Shown: piece by piece, positions 9,200-22,160 of the stretch
Position numbering within the stretch: position 1 is the first letter of the stretch
Layout of the letters: each line of letters starts with the position of its first letter
Assembly: GCA_021904315.1 (NCBI GenBank)
Contig: CM038917.1
Location: forward strand, 17,716,041-17,780,040
Direction of reading: 5' to 3'
DNA: 64,000 nucleotides
Source: Sphagnum magellanicum
Taxonomy: Eukaryota; Streptophyta; Sphagnopsida; Sphagnales; Sphagnaceae
Program-made: the position numbers and the translations under genes
The notes under the pieces: model-generated
Databases searched by the model: none
Seen by the model: only the letters and a program-made list of their open reading frames with translations
Told to the model about the DNA's origin: nothing

Positions 9200-12100
9200 C
9201 AAGAAAAGAAAAGAAATAACAATCTAATTTTTTCATTATTAATTGTATTGTCTCGTATTTTTGAAACTGAGAACTTGGACTAAGCATTTTGTTTGTTTGT
9301 TTTTTATTTAATTAAATTTTTTTCCTTCTATTATTTTCATTCATAAACACATCATATCTTTCATCTAAGAAAATGGGTTTTATTTTCATGATCTTTTAAT
9401 AGATTAGAGTTGAAAAAAAAATCAAATAATTATAGTCATTTCAATTTTATAAAATGTTTTGGGACTGGTTCTAGTTTTGGATTTTTTTTTTTTAAACTTT
9501 TTTTTTTTGCAAAATTTAAAGGCGGGCAGTCCAGGACAATTCTTGATATACCAAAGGATCATACATGAATGAGAAGAAGAAGAAAACTTTTAAAAGGGCA
9601 GCCTTGAAAAAACAAAGTGGGGCAGCCTCGAAAACAAAGTCAATAAAATGGTGGCACTAGGTGATTGCTGACTACTTACTTCTTCCTAAAACCCTAAAAT
9701 TGGTAGGGTTTAGTGTGTTCAACAACAATAGGCTGGCTCTCAGTACATGGGGAACATGTGCTTGCCATTTTGGGACCACTCAGGCCACACAAAATTAAAA
9801 GCCCTATTTCCAAAATAAAATAGTGTGGAGCTTAATTAATGCTTAGAATCAACCCAAAAAATTAAAAATAATTTTAAAAAAAATATTTAAAAAAAGGGTA
9901 AGAAAAAGTAGGCTCCCAAATAACAATTCCTTCTTCTAATTAACAAAAGTGTGCCATTAAAGGAAATTATTTTTCCAAGTTGGTAATCAATGCCTAAGCC
10001 TTTTTTTCTTCTTACAATGAATGAGACTACTACAAAGGACCATTTTTAGGTACTTACAACATTATTTAAAAAGGAATGATGCCATTTCTTTTTAAAACTC
10101 TTGGATAATTTTTTAGCTAGGCTACCACTTTATGGCATCACACAAAAAAGAAGGCATTTATTTGGGGAAAATCATGTAAGGTTGAACTCTAGATCAATGC
10201 AATAATCCCAATGTCCAAAAAATTCAAAGTAAAAAAAATTAAAAAACCAAAAATAAAATAAAAATTTCAAGTCTCATTTTTGAGATTATAAAATTTAGGT
10301 GACATCAATGCTTGGACTATGTAGTGGTACAATAATTCAAGTTGCTTCCTAATCCCAAAATTGATGACACATTAATAAAATACAAATGAAGGGTTCAAGG
10401 CTCAATCCATGGGTTGTTAGTGTTCTTAGCCAATTGGGTAGTGAATTCATGGATCCTTAGTAGATTGTGTTAGATTGTAAGTACATGTGTGATTGTGTGT
10501 AGCCTTCCGTGTTATAAGCAAATTCACCAAATCTTTGGTTACAACTATCTAGCAAAAATCCAATTGTCTATGTTTAAAAGATAGAACACAAATGGAAATA
10601 CCTAGTTTATATGGGTGAAACCCCAAACTTGGAGTATGGAAATATTATTGTGTAGTTCCATTTTATTGGGGTGCATATTAAGTATGTATCTAGTTGGAAG
10701 GTGGCCCAAGTATATAATCATGTCAAACATTTGGTAAGCAAAAATGTGGGAAGAAAGAATAAGATGTAACTTGCATTAGATCCCATTTTAAAGGGTTTAA
10801 GGTTATGATTTGCTTAATATTTTTGGAATACTAAGTAAAGAGACAAATAGGTACTTCTTCTCATATTAGCAATGTGTTGCTCAATTCTAGATTAGGAAAG
10901 ATGCTTTTGATGAAATGGGAATTGACCAAGTATCTTTAAAGTTAAGTTAAAATTTGATTGATTTTGGACTAATTCAATCAATCTCTTTTTCAAACTTTGC
11001 TTTTGAATTGGCCATAAAAGTTAAGTTAATCTTTTGGTGGAGTGCTTTTTGACTAGGTGATTATCATCAACATGGGATTCCATGGAGTGCAAGTTTTGGA
11101 ATATAAATGCATGTGTGTCCATGATATTCTTTTGAAAGAATTCCTATTTTAGATCTCTCCTGCGATCCATCACTTATATACCACCATTGGATTGTGTGCT
11201 ATATACCCATTGTGCCATTTCTTGTCTCCATGTGTACAAATATAGGGTTAAATTTTTTTTTTGGGGGATATTTAATTTCCAATAAATTAGAAAAAATAGT
11301 TGAACTTACATGACTAAAAAAATTTGCAAAAATTCCCAATTTTTGGGTTGAAAATGGTTGTCACTAATTGCCCCAGTAGTGCTAGGGATTGAACTAGTTG
11401 TGTTTGTCCCATACATGTAATATAGCAAATTAGGTCTTTCATTTATGATGAAATTGGTTTGGGTTAATAGGACTTTCATCATATTGACGGTTCTATTGTT
11501 GTAACAATAAAAAGATGGAGGCTTTTATTTCAATGATATGGATTCGGGATTGAACAAAAATGTTGGAATCTAATGTAGTGTTCAGCTAGAGAGCAATTGC
11601 CCCAAAAGCAATCTCCCAACTCAAATACGCCTGATGTAAGTAAGAAGAAGGCAACCATTTCATAGCACAACAAAGGAACCATGACCCATCACCCTCGTTT
11701 GGATTGAATGGGAAAAGATGGGTGGAGGCCATAAACAGATTGGGAGATAGCCCCAAAAAAATAAATAGAAGGGAGTGAGTCATGACAACTTACGGTAATT
11801 CACAGCAATGGAAATCCTAGTTCTTAACATGTAAACCCATGAGTGATGGGACTTGCACCACTGAAGTTGCCAACCAAAAATCAATATCTAAGCTCTCAAA
11901 CAATGCAAACAATCTAGAATAAAGGAGAAGGAAACCAGTAATGTACCAAGTGTGAAAATGGGAGTTCTTAGAATGTAAGATGGTTGTGTGTCTTTTCGTA
12001 ATGTCAAATTTACTTCAAAGCTTTGGTTCTTGGCTTCTAAACATGAGGTTTCCTAACTTCTGGAGGTTTCCTCACTTCTAGGCAACAAGCTTGTACACTG

Positions 12101-12201
12101 GAGCTTATGTTGGGCAACATCTCACACGTAGAAGACTCCTTACCTGAAATGCATGGTTTCTAAGAGGCATCATCCTTCAGCTACATGCTAAGTGTAGACC
12201 A
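9200..12201. other. AT-rich intergenic region, no gene seen
   Basis: Long homopolymeric A/T runs, no open frame above 65 codons and no family I recognise. The right end (about 12.0-12.2 kb) is probably 3' UTR of ZMYND10. A slightly GC-richer patch at 11586-11783 has a short minus-strand frame with no visible domain. Confidence 0.6.
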
Positions 12202-15200
12202 TCATTTCTCAAGATTGCCGGTCAGAATGTCACATGCTTTTTTGTGTGTCTTCCATACAGAGACTTGACAGTCTCGTCCACAGTACCTGTAAAGATAAGA
12301 AAAGCTCTCTATATGAATGGAGCAGTTTGACAACAATGTGGCGACTAACTGTGCACAGATACAATTTCAGGAAGAAGATCCTATGCATCTGATTCCTAGG
12401 CGATCTTTGATACTGTTGCATATATTGCCAATCTGACTGTTTGGGTCTTGTTGTAACATTGAATGATGAAGTTACACCTTGTTACTGTCTTTTGCAGGAT
12501 TATGTGGGAAGAGGAGAAGTGGTGCATTTAGACCACAGTTCAAGGGTGCAAAGGCGGGGGGGGTGGAACAGGGAAATGGAAGATGGAACTGACTGGCCTG
12601 AGAAGTCTGAGCCAAGGTGAATAATCTATTGCAACAAATTGGCCAGGCAGGGAGGGGGATTCCAAACCATTCAGTCTTGCAGCGTGAGCATCGTTGCATT
12701 GCCACTTTCCCACAAACGGCACAAGTAGGTTGCTCCATCATTTCCTGCCACCATGCACCATTCTAAGCTGCATTTAAATCAAATGGAAGAAACAGTCCCC
12801 ACATTAACTCTTTCTGTTCATGTACCTACCTTTGGATCTTTGGTGCCTAGATGCCAAACAAACTTTGTTGCTGCTTCTTTGTGTACGAATGCTGTTTTCA
12901 TGGATAGCTGTGAAACCAGAATTGTGGTCAAGTTGGCTATGTAATAGAAAAATAATTTTGTCTTCCTCATAATTTTTTATCTCTAATGTTGTTGTATGAA
13001 GTGGGAACACAGATCTGATGCTGAAGACTAACCCCAAATTGGAACATCTGCAGCAACTCTTGAGCTTGCTGTTGTTGTGCTGTTGGATCCATTTCTCTTG
13101 AAAAGACTGTCTCCAGCTGCATATGCGCAATGTTTTCTGCATGCAATAAATGGGTTTTTGCAATCACAAAATACTAAACACTCCCACACTTTGGAAAATT
13201 GTCACTACTACTAGTGTACCATTGAACTCACAGAAATTCCTTACTCTGTACATGCCTTTCACAGTTTGTGCATGAATCTACCATGTGTTCTGATGAAAAG
13301 CAAATTGAGGTGAAGAGTTTAGCTGTTCCTACTCCAATTCCTGTGACTTGCAAGCTTCTCCCTTAACTCAGGAACCTGCCAAAACCATATTTTGTGCTTC
13401 TTTAACCAGAGAAACACAGCACACAGCAGTGGAAAATCGAAGTTGATAAGCTCTGAATCTGCAATGGAATAGAGAGTGGAAAGCTGTGTGCCCAAAAAGA
13501 GGGAGGGATTGAGGGAGCCTAAACCCTAGGCTGACCTGCTCAATAATGAGACGACCTGCTTTTGTTTCTGCATTTGAAGGTGCAACCTGTAGAACAAGTT
13601 CCTCCACTGCCTGCCAGGTGCATCAATCAACTTCTGTGCTAAAAGTTTAACTTGCTGCTTCTGAACCTACAGTCTCGTCTTGTCTCCCCCCTCCCTCCCC
13701 AAAATGGATGAATTCCTTCATGACTTGAAACTGGCACCAATAAAGATAGGTGCAGGGAGTTTTATGGGACCCAATTGGAGAAGGATGGTGGCCAGGAGGA
13801 AGCCTGATGAAAGCCTTACCCACTTCAGATCTTTGAGAATGTGCAGCTGATCAAGAAGGACGTCATTCAAGTGCCTTCTCAGCTGCACTTGGTACCATGG
13901 AGCCGAGGTATTCAGCAAAGAGTTCACCACTCAAAAAAATATTGCAGTAAGTTCAGAAAAGCAGATGCAGCTAAAAGGGAACTAGAATGTTGAGACCCAA
14001 AATTGGAATCAACTGTCATGCTCAATGACCCTTACACCAACAATTTGAAGAAGGGGAAGAAGAGACAGAGTTCAGGACCTTAAGAACTTGGTCCCGTCGG
14101 AAGCTATCATACGTGTATTTGGTACGGCATCGTGTGTCCACAATGAGGTTATAAAGAGCCAACCAGAGCTGCATGACAAAAATGTGCAGTGCCACATTAT
14201 GTAAGAAAGAGCAATGTTAGTATCTCCCTCCATGCTAGTGTATGACTATGTCCTTTCAGTTGCTTTGTCAAGAGCATTAAAAAATTGCAATTGTATATAC
14301 CACTATGGTTTGAAAGAACAGTCTGAGAGTGAAGCTGGGGGTGAAGTACCTGAGCATCAGGCTTGTTCAATTTGAAGCGATCTTGTGGTTGCACTTGTGT
14401 CCACTTACCTTCCACATACGTCTCCATCTACATCAAGAAGATTGTAAAACAGTTACATACTGTGGGGTTTTTTTTTCATAAAAACAGTTTGGAATTTTTT
14501 TGCAGGTCCAGGAGTAGTCTAGAGCTTGCTTGTTACCACAATCTTGTTGGAGCGCATACATTTCCTCTGCCAAGGAGGATCCTCCACAAGAGGAACCAGT
14601 GCCATGATGACATCATGACTGTCCAACATTCTGGCCTGCACCACCCATGGTCATAACCCATAACCCAGCCCATACCAAGTTTTCATATGCTGTACTTCTT
14701 TGTCTGGAGAAACGGTTTCAGAATACACAACTGTGACTCAGAAACTGCCGCATAACTTGCATGTCATGTTTATCAATTTTGTGAGCAAAACAGCAGCTGG
14801 ACGTAGTGAGACAGGTGAGGAACATGAAGGAATTAGAGTAGAGTTCGATGTGGACATACCATGACTGAGAGAGGCAGGTCACTCATGTAGTCTGTAAGGT
14901 ATCTGCAGCATCATCATGTACTTAGGCAAAGTATACCAAACTTTCAAAAGACAGGCAGTGAGAGAGTGGCAAAGAGCAAAGTAGATGGTGTACTGTGCAG
15001 TAGTGAAGTAGTACCTGAGAATTGTGAGAGAGCAAATTGCAATAGCAAACTGCATGTTGGCTGCCTGCATTTATATATTTAAATACAAAGAGAAACTGAA
15101 TTGGAAATAGAAAACTGTTGAACCACATCTTGTGACATGCACATGTAAAGCACACAAGCAGTCTATTTTATGTTGAGTCAAATAGATTCAGCTGTGCACA

Positions 15201-17655
15201 CATCATCACAACCACCTGTGTTATCCCTAGATCACATTCTTCTTTGGAGCTTCATGAGAACTGTACCACCTTTTCATGGAGATCCTCTTCAGGCTTCATG
15301 TCTAGGAGCTCAGCTGCCGTTCTTTCTGTTCCATGCATTTTACAGTCAATTGCAAAAAAATTAAGAAACTACTAGTCCCTGCCTCTAGCTGCTCTTACAA
15401 CTCAGAGCTGGGCTTTTCTGTTGTCTGGTGAGTTATCTAGCACTGGCTCAATAGCACTCACCTATAATTTGCTCATGTGATGATCCTATTTCAATACCCA
15501 ATCTTTCCTTTTCTTGCTATCACTATCTCAATCTTACTCAGGGATACCCATTCCTTTGAAACTTGTGATTCTCAACTGCCAAAACAATTTTGTGTTCAAA
15601 GTTCAAACCTGATTTTATTTTGTTGCTACAATCAACAATTACACCCACCTTTGTAAGCTGCATCCTCAGAGGCTTGTGTGTTGAGGTACACCAGTTTTCG
15701 ATAGCAGTAATCTGTAAGCTGAAAACAATTTGCCCCCCCGCAAAAAACCAACAACAATTTCACTGCTTGCGGGATTAGGACTTGCCACAATATTATAGTG
15801 GGCTGACAAAGATTATAGTCTACCTGAGTGTGTTGCCCACAATCATAAATATCATTACCTCAAGAAGACAATCTGAACCAATAGCCTCACACGCTTCACG
15901 GTGAAACAGGATGACCTGCAAAAAATATTTTTGCCACACCAACCAGAATCTCTTTGAGAAGGAGAGTTCCCTGAACTGGCTAAGAACAAAAGAATTTTTT
16001 TAACAGGTTTTTTATGGGATTATTATTGTCTGAGAATTAACAAACTTGTTTCCCCCCCTCTCACAGCCCATTGCCATGCATAAGGAGAATAACTACATTG
16101 AAAGAGAATCTGATTTGAGGAGCTTTCCACAACCAGGACAGAACCTCAAGCAAGTTGACAATGGTTGTTTCCTGATAGAGTATAAGCTGAAGAGTAATTG
16201 TGGAGGCCTCAGCTGCAAGTTGCTTTATTATATGTGGAAACACTTTCTCCTTCCACAACTGCAGAGGCAAAACAGATTATCTTCATGAGTTTGTACTGAC
16301 AACTTCTCCACACTCAGGATATTTATTACTTAGTCAGCCTGAATAGAAACTATGAGAGATGACCCATTAAGAAGGTCATAGAGATTTCAGATCTGACATC
16401 ATAACAGCAACATATCAGTGATCATGAAAAGAGTGAAACCCAACCAGAACAAAGAGAGAAAAATGAAAGCAAAAATTGATGGTCATACACATACAGTGTG
16501 CTACATGAGGCAATTTGGAGCAGATGAGTTCAGTGCAAATGGTGGTTCAGATTGCTTTTCCACTCATGAGCAGAAAATGGGTAGGCAGGCAGTTGGGTGT
16601 ACCACACATGATTGATGTCTTGCTACAGCCATCAATGGGAGAAGTTCAAAAAGAATTGCTTTGCTTTTGCAAAACTAACCTCCACTACAAGGAGTTCATG
16701 CATGAGAACCTCCATCTTGCCATGTGAGATGAGAGCCTGCAGTGAGAGCCATACTATCTATCAGATAACCTAAAGTTTTCATGTCATCGTAACATGTGAA
16801 AAATGGTCAGACAATCCATTCTTATGCTCATGATATGGGCAAAGTTCTTCAGAAGCTGTTTGTCAAGGAAGAAGAAGCGACAATCACAACATTCAGCACA
16901 GTTCACTAGCTACCCATAATATAAAAGGTCAAGGAAGCACTTACAGACATCACAAACTCATCACAGTGAGCCATTGTGTTGTAATGTGCCTGGCCACCCA
17001 ACACAGCAGGCTTACTTAAGTAGCACTTAGGTAGTCAAATTGCACTTGGACGTATGCAAATGATGATGTTGCAGCTACTATGATTGGGTAGGCAGGTTGC
17101 CACCAGCAAGGACACAAGTGATCGCTGAGGACAAGAAATCGCTGTTGTGCTCTTTGAAGTGATTGCATTCAATGGTCCCACGGGAGAGACACACAGACCT
17201 GCAAGTTGAGCTTCTCCAGATTCCCATGTTGTGTCAACCATTTCTGACTTCCCACCTGGAGGAGCCATGTCATTTTTTTCCCCCCCTTCAGACCACCATA
17301 TTCAGAGCCCTGACAAAACCTAAAAACTGCAAAATAAGCAAGATTTTACAATTTTACATGATTTGTGCCACATTGAATGAGTTCATTGAGCTAATGGAAC
17401 ACTTCCACTGGTGGCAGTCAAACCTGCTCAACTGGGAATGACATGATTCGTTCAACCATGAAATCAGCCTCTTGGGATGTAAGCAATACCTGCTTCCATA
17501 CAACACAAAATTCCATAATGAAGGTCCCAGTTTTAAATCCAGCAAAAATCAGAAAATGGGGTGTTACAGGAAATAGAGAAAAGATCCAAGACATATACCC
17601 CATCTTCATATTTCAAGAATGCAGGTCGTGTAGGAGCTATTGCTGGAATTTCCAT
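12202..17655 (-). CDS. ZMYND10: ZMYND10, ciliary dynein-arm assembly factor with MYND finger
   Basis: Orthologue of animal and algal ZMYND10, a cytoplasmic co-chaperone factor needed to assemble axonemal dynein arms. In a plant it implies motile sperm. Twenty exons, all with GT-AG borders and continuous frame, give 467 residues: 17655-17599, 17489-17424, 17255-17199, 16989-16945, 16736-16680, 16258-16145, 15915-15859, 15718-15649, 15060-15015, 14902-14860, 14635-14537, 14427-14350, 14168-14079, 13882-13820, 13610-13536, 13375-13333, 13136-13033, 12907-12830, 12744-12668, 12286-12202. Family features, in order: LTQHGNLEKLNLQ, ISHGKMEVLMHELLVVE, LWKEKVFP, ILRYLTDYMSDLPLSVMARML, LWLALYNLIVD, LNDVLLDQLHILKDL, and a C-terminal MYND finger with every ligand: C422, C425, C433, C436, C442, C446, H454, C458. 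Human ZMYND10 has 440 residues. The first exon (MEIPAIAPTRPAFLKYEDG) and the exon at 12907-12830 rest on frame and splice sites only, so they are the weakest parts. Confidence 0.94.
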
Positions 17656-18706
17656 CTCTCGTGCCCTGTTGTTAACTCAAACATGTGAAAGTACCAGAGA
17701 ACCCCATTGAGCATATGGCTCAATTGTTACCAGTTGTTTTAGCACCAGCAGCAATCAGCACACATCTACAGTGATCAGTCTATCATCCTAAGTAAAAACA
17801 GACCACTGAATGCCCTAGACAAAAGGAAAGGAAAAAAAAAAAACAGAAGAAACCTAAATTGCTGTGTTTTCAAACACTTTAACTGCCAATAACTGCCATC
17901 AACACTATCCAGTGGAGAGCTTCATCACTTTGAACTGCTCATGGACTCACAGCTAGTAGTAGAGATCATAGCTATTGCTCTCAAGAAAGGTCATTCTTTT
18001 GAGAGTGAAATTTCAATTCAAACAACTGGGTACATCAGTACTACAATTCTCATTAGAGGGCTGCCACCTGACCCAGCTCTGTTCCAAAGGACTTATCAGT
18101 AGCACACCCAAAAAAACAGATCTTGGCATACGATTTTATGCAGTCCTGAATCTTGAGTTTCAAATCTTCATGCACATTTTTCTACAGAGCTCCGCTGACC
18201 ACAAAGTTGCACATTGGAAGGAGGCATTAATATGATGAACTATTCTTAAGCTTCAGTATGCAAATCTTCATTCCTGGACAGCTCCAGAAACTGTCTTGCA
18301 GACTACAGAAATGAAGTGTCTGTTACACCAGTATGCCTTTCATTGCATAGTCCTATGTACGAGGTAGGCATTGCCATTCACTGCTCAACAACTGGAAATT
18401 GTGTGAGTCAAGTCCTGTCTCCTTTCACAGGTTGAGATTGAGCCTGGGATTGGAAGACAAGACAGATGGTCTTCTCATACATGTGGAAGGCAAATTGGGT
18501 ACATGTGTTTTAACAAAATATTGCTTTCAAAGTGTTGGAGAGGCCTTTAGAAATTGAGAAAAACCATCATCAACTGCAAGAGCCTCCTCTCAGTATCTCC
18601 ACTATGATTACAAAGTGATGTCACAACCAAGCATCCTATCTTGCTGTCCGTGTGAACATATGCAATATAGCATGTCAAACTCTTCTGTCCTACAGACCAA
18701 GCATCT
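17656..18706. other. Intergenic spacer between ZMYND10 and the DUF3119 gene
   Basis: About 1.05 kb between two minus-strand genes arranged head-to-tail. It must hold the ZMYND10 promoter and the DUF3119 3' UTR. I see no further gene and no clear regulatory element. Confidence 0.6.
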
Positions 18707-21391
18707 CTACTTGGGGCCACTTGTCTTGGAAGGGCCAGCTCGCTCCACCAATACATCATAGAGCTGCTTTCCATTCTGTTCATATCCCAAGCCCTGCAAA
18801 TGTTAGCATTGTGCAGCATGTGAATTGTTACAGAGGAAACAAGTACTACTATGTAACCTAGAGGCTAGCTTTCTACTTTGGACAATGGGGAAAGTGCAAA
18901 TGAGAGGAAAGATTACTAGATATAGAGCTTACAGATGTGATAAGGAAGAAGTGGACTTGGCCTTCAGGCTTTGTCTGTGTCTCCTTAAAGTATACCACCA
19001 CAGGAAAGGCTGGCCACCAGAACTCCCAGTTTGTGAATGCAGAATAGCTGTAGTTCCCAATACCCATCATGACTTTCAGAGTTTAATGGTATAGTTGAAA
19101 TCTATGGTCTCACAGATTCCAGAATTTGAATACAGAGATGCTCCTAAATTATGAACCCCGACAGGAGGAAACTTTCAACACAATTCACCACAGAGGTTCC
19201 AAACCTGAGAAATGTCCCCATAGCAAAGTAGGTTTCAAACTTTTACCTCCAGCGATTCCTGCCACCCACAAAGATATTCTCCCCAGATTCTTGTAGCTGC
19301 TTTCCAGTCCTTATTTCCTGCATGGATTATAGCAATACCACACTTACTCATTTAGGGCATGCAACCTCTATAATATTCCTAGAACAAATTCCACATCCCA
19401 ACAGTTTCCACATCATGGAACTTCTTCCCTTGAGCACTCTACTGTTTTGCAACTCCTACATCTCACCTGCAGTCTAATTGTTCTTCTTCCCTTCTCTCTC
19501 TAGGTGCTACTTCTCTCTTATATACTTAATATAAGTATTTTCATTATAAGAAAACAACTTCAACAGTAATCACTAAAACGTACCATGCCTTCATCATCAA
19601 AGACTAAACGAGCAGTGGTGGCCTGTCAACACAGCACAAATGTCATCACCGTAACCCAAATCAGTACCCTCCCTGTTCCAAATTCATTCCAGATCTCTAG
19701 ATTCCCAAACTGGATGCACAACAACATTCTAGCCACCCGCAAATGCAAATTCTTACTCCCTAAACCCTAGGAGTTTTATGGAGACCTTTGAATAGGTACC
19801 ACATTTGGAGCACACAATTATTGTCAGAATTGGAACCTGGTAAAAGAGGAGCAAACCGAGAAGTCCAATGGGTGCAGCAGGCAGAAAATTATTGCCGTAA
19901 AACAATGTCCCGGCAGTGCCTGATCACAAGTTGGAGAAGTTTAGGGTTTAGGGTTTGATGAAAGGTGAGGTGGGTGCAGGGGTATCATTTGTTCCAACTT
20001 GGTAATAAATATAAGAGATTTATGGCTTGAATAGACTGTAAGACTCTAATTCAATAAAAAATTCAAAGAAAGAAAATGCAAAATGGACTGCAAGCAAGAC
20101 GAGTTCCAAACACAAAAATATGCAGAAATGAAACTGCAGATGAACTGCTTCTCAGACAACACACACAATCCTACAGAAAGAAAGAGTGGGGAGGAGATTA
20201 GTACCTAGCAAAACAAGGGAAAACCGGTAATCAGGTTCTGGAATGACTGTTTCCCTAATTACCTTTGGAGCCGCTTTCTTCTTCCCAAACTGAAACTGTA
20301 GTCAGGCATAACCCATTTATCCCCACAATATTTAATACCACCTTCTTCCTTAATCAAAAGTTCTTAGGTTCATTTTGCAGTGTCCAGATTCTTGGGGAAC
20401 ATCATGCTCATGGTTCCTTGTCATTCTCATTTTCAAACATTCAATTTTCTCCTGGATAATTCTCAGTTTTTTCATTCACAGCCAACACAGATATTGGAAT
20501 TGCCAACCAAATTTGCATAGAAAACCAAGGTAAAATAATGATGCAAACACTCACCAATGCCTACAACACAGATAAAATTGCAATTGCTTGAATTGGCTTA
20601 AAACAAGTCTAGGTTTCAAAAAAAAGATGCAAACCCACTCACTCACTCACTCACTCACCAGTGCCTCCACAGTTTGCAATTTGTTTGCACGCACTGGCTT
20701 CGGATGCGTCAAAACAGGATGATGACCTAATGAGAAATTTCCCCAGAAAACTCTGTCGACAATGGGTGGATTGCATCTCCTGGTCCTGGTACCCCAAGCT
20801 GCCTTTGTTCTTCTTCCCACTGCACCTGCATTCAACCTCAAGTTTCCTTCAGTACCCCTAGTTAATGAAACCAACCCAAAAAACACACAAAAACCAGAAA
20901 AAGACAAAACAGTTGTGGTTTTGGTAGTCCTTTATAACTTAAAAGATAAATGCAAATCAAACTACTCATCATCAAGCTACTCTTCTCTTCTCTTCTTTCC
21001 TAAGTCCTCAAAATCAAAAGTTTGAGGAGAGATACAAGCTGATTTAGGGTACAACCAAAAAAGGTGAGGGGGGGGAAAAAAACCCAATGATTTTTTTTTT
21101 CTATCTCCAAAGAACTTGAGATGGGGAGGAGCAAGTCTTGCAGCTAGTACTAACTAATTCTCTCTTACTGCTGCTTGCTACACACCCAATGATAATAAGG
21201 TAATGATACATACATACATACATATATATATATTACACCCTAAATTTGTAATGTGTACATGAAATCAATACCATAAAATCAGGTCACAGAAGTGATAACA
21301 AAAGTTTGGGGAGAGTTTTGGAGGAGATCTTACAAGTGGGTCGTTGTTGGAGGATGCATTGCAGAGGAGGAGATGCTACTTGAGTGGCCAT
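18707..21391 (-). CDS. DUF3119-family protein, probably plastid membrane
   Basis: A protein family shared by cyanobacteria and plants, without a function I can name. Eight exons: 21391-21334, 20825-20659, 20289-20205, 19919-19837, 19622-19584, 19317-19247, 19047-18933, 18793-18707. All borders are GT-AG and the frame is continuous, giving 234 residues. Residues 1-75 are Arg/Ser/Pro-rich with few acidic residues and look like a chloroplast transit peptide (MATQVASPPLQCILQQRPT). The conserved part starts at VIPEPDYRFSLVLLG, with two likely membrane segments around 97-110 and 115-130 (FLPAAPIGLLGLLLFYQ). It continues with ATTARLVFDDEGM, ESGENIFVGGRNRW, FTNWEFWWPAFPVVVYFKET and the invariant-looking C terminus NGKQLYDVLVERAGPSKTSG. 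The last exon could also start at 18775, removing six residues (GLGYEQ); that version fits the family better. Plastid targeting is inferred. DUF3119 is named from memory of the family's features. Confidence 0.9.
20637..20658 (-). repeat. TCAC microsatellite forming a run of splice donors
   Basis: On the gene strand this reads GTGAGTGAGTGAG and onward, directly after exon 2 of the DUF3119 gene. The first GTGAGT is a strong donor that gives the right frame. Four-base copies follow at once, so several overlapping donors exist. Confidence 0.9.
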
Positions 21392-21825
21392 ATTAGAAGC
21401 TAACTTAGCTGCTTTTTGTTGCAATTTTCAATACTAGGTTAGGTTACTCCACACAGTGAGAAATGAGAGGACAATGAGAAGGGAGGTTGCTGTTGTTGCT
21501 TCTTGCATCACCCACTCACTCACTCAATCACTCACCCACCCATTCACCCACCTGGAGTTTTCTGGCTGGCCCACTTCTTCTACTTCCTGTTTGTGCTAAG
21601 CTTCTCCTCTTCTCTTCTCTTCTCTCTCTCTCTCTCTCTGTGTCTGTCTCTCCCTCTCTCAAAAGAGATTTTAGCTCAGATTTCTTCTTGTCATTTTTAT
21701 TAAGAAAAAAGTTTCTTGTTTTTTGTGGGTGTTGATTTGAGGGGGTTTTTATTTATTTTTCTTTTTTTTTCCAAATTATGTTTTTGATTTTCTGATGTAC
21801 CCACACCAGTGTTTTTTTTTTTTTT

Positions 21826-22160
21826 CTTTTCTTTTTTCCAATTTTGTGATGTAGCTGAAGTGGTAATCATCCATAAGAAGATTTAGCCAGATTTGGCTAT
21901 ATACTACATATGAAAGAAGGGAAAACAAAAGAATCTTTCTATATTCTTGGCTACCAACTGGAACTTGTCATGAAAATCTGGTGAATTTGGGCCATTCTTT
22001 TCATGGGAAATCCTTTGTATAGGTCGACCTCATATTTTTCAGGTTGAAATTTGGCTAAATCCCCCCCCCCCCCCCCCCCCAAAAAAAAACATTGAGCCAC
22101 ACTGGTTATCCTCTACAAGAGGAATTAGCCAAATTTGGCTATAGCTCATACTTCAGAGTG
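21826..22160 (+). repeat. Two copies of a dispersed short repeat with AGCCAAATTTGGCT core
   Basis: The copy near 21836-21905 has GATGTAGCTGAAGTGG, a CATCCATAAGAAG stretch and then TTAGCCAGATTTGGCTATA. A second, poorer copy at about 22095-22150 ends in the perfect palindrome AGCCAAATTTGGCT. Related copies occur at 40400, 40735 and 57640, with an inverted one at 57165. Confidence 0.75.
22061..22080 (+). repeat. C20 homopolymer
   Basis: An uninterrupted run of 20 cytosines followed by nine adenines. It lies between the two copies of the AGCCAAATTTGGCT repeat. Homopolymer length in assemblies is often inexact. Confidence 0.85.

Noticed and set aside
19938-19956. Telomere-like TTTAGGGTTTAGGGTTT
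   Set aside because: Only about 2.5 units inside a DUF3119 intron. A short interstitial motif, not a telomere.
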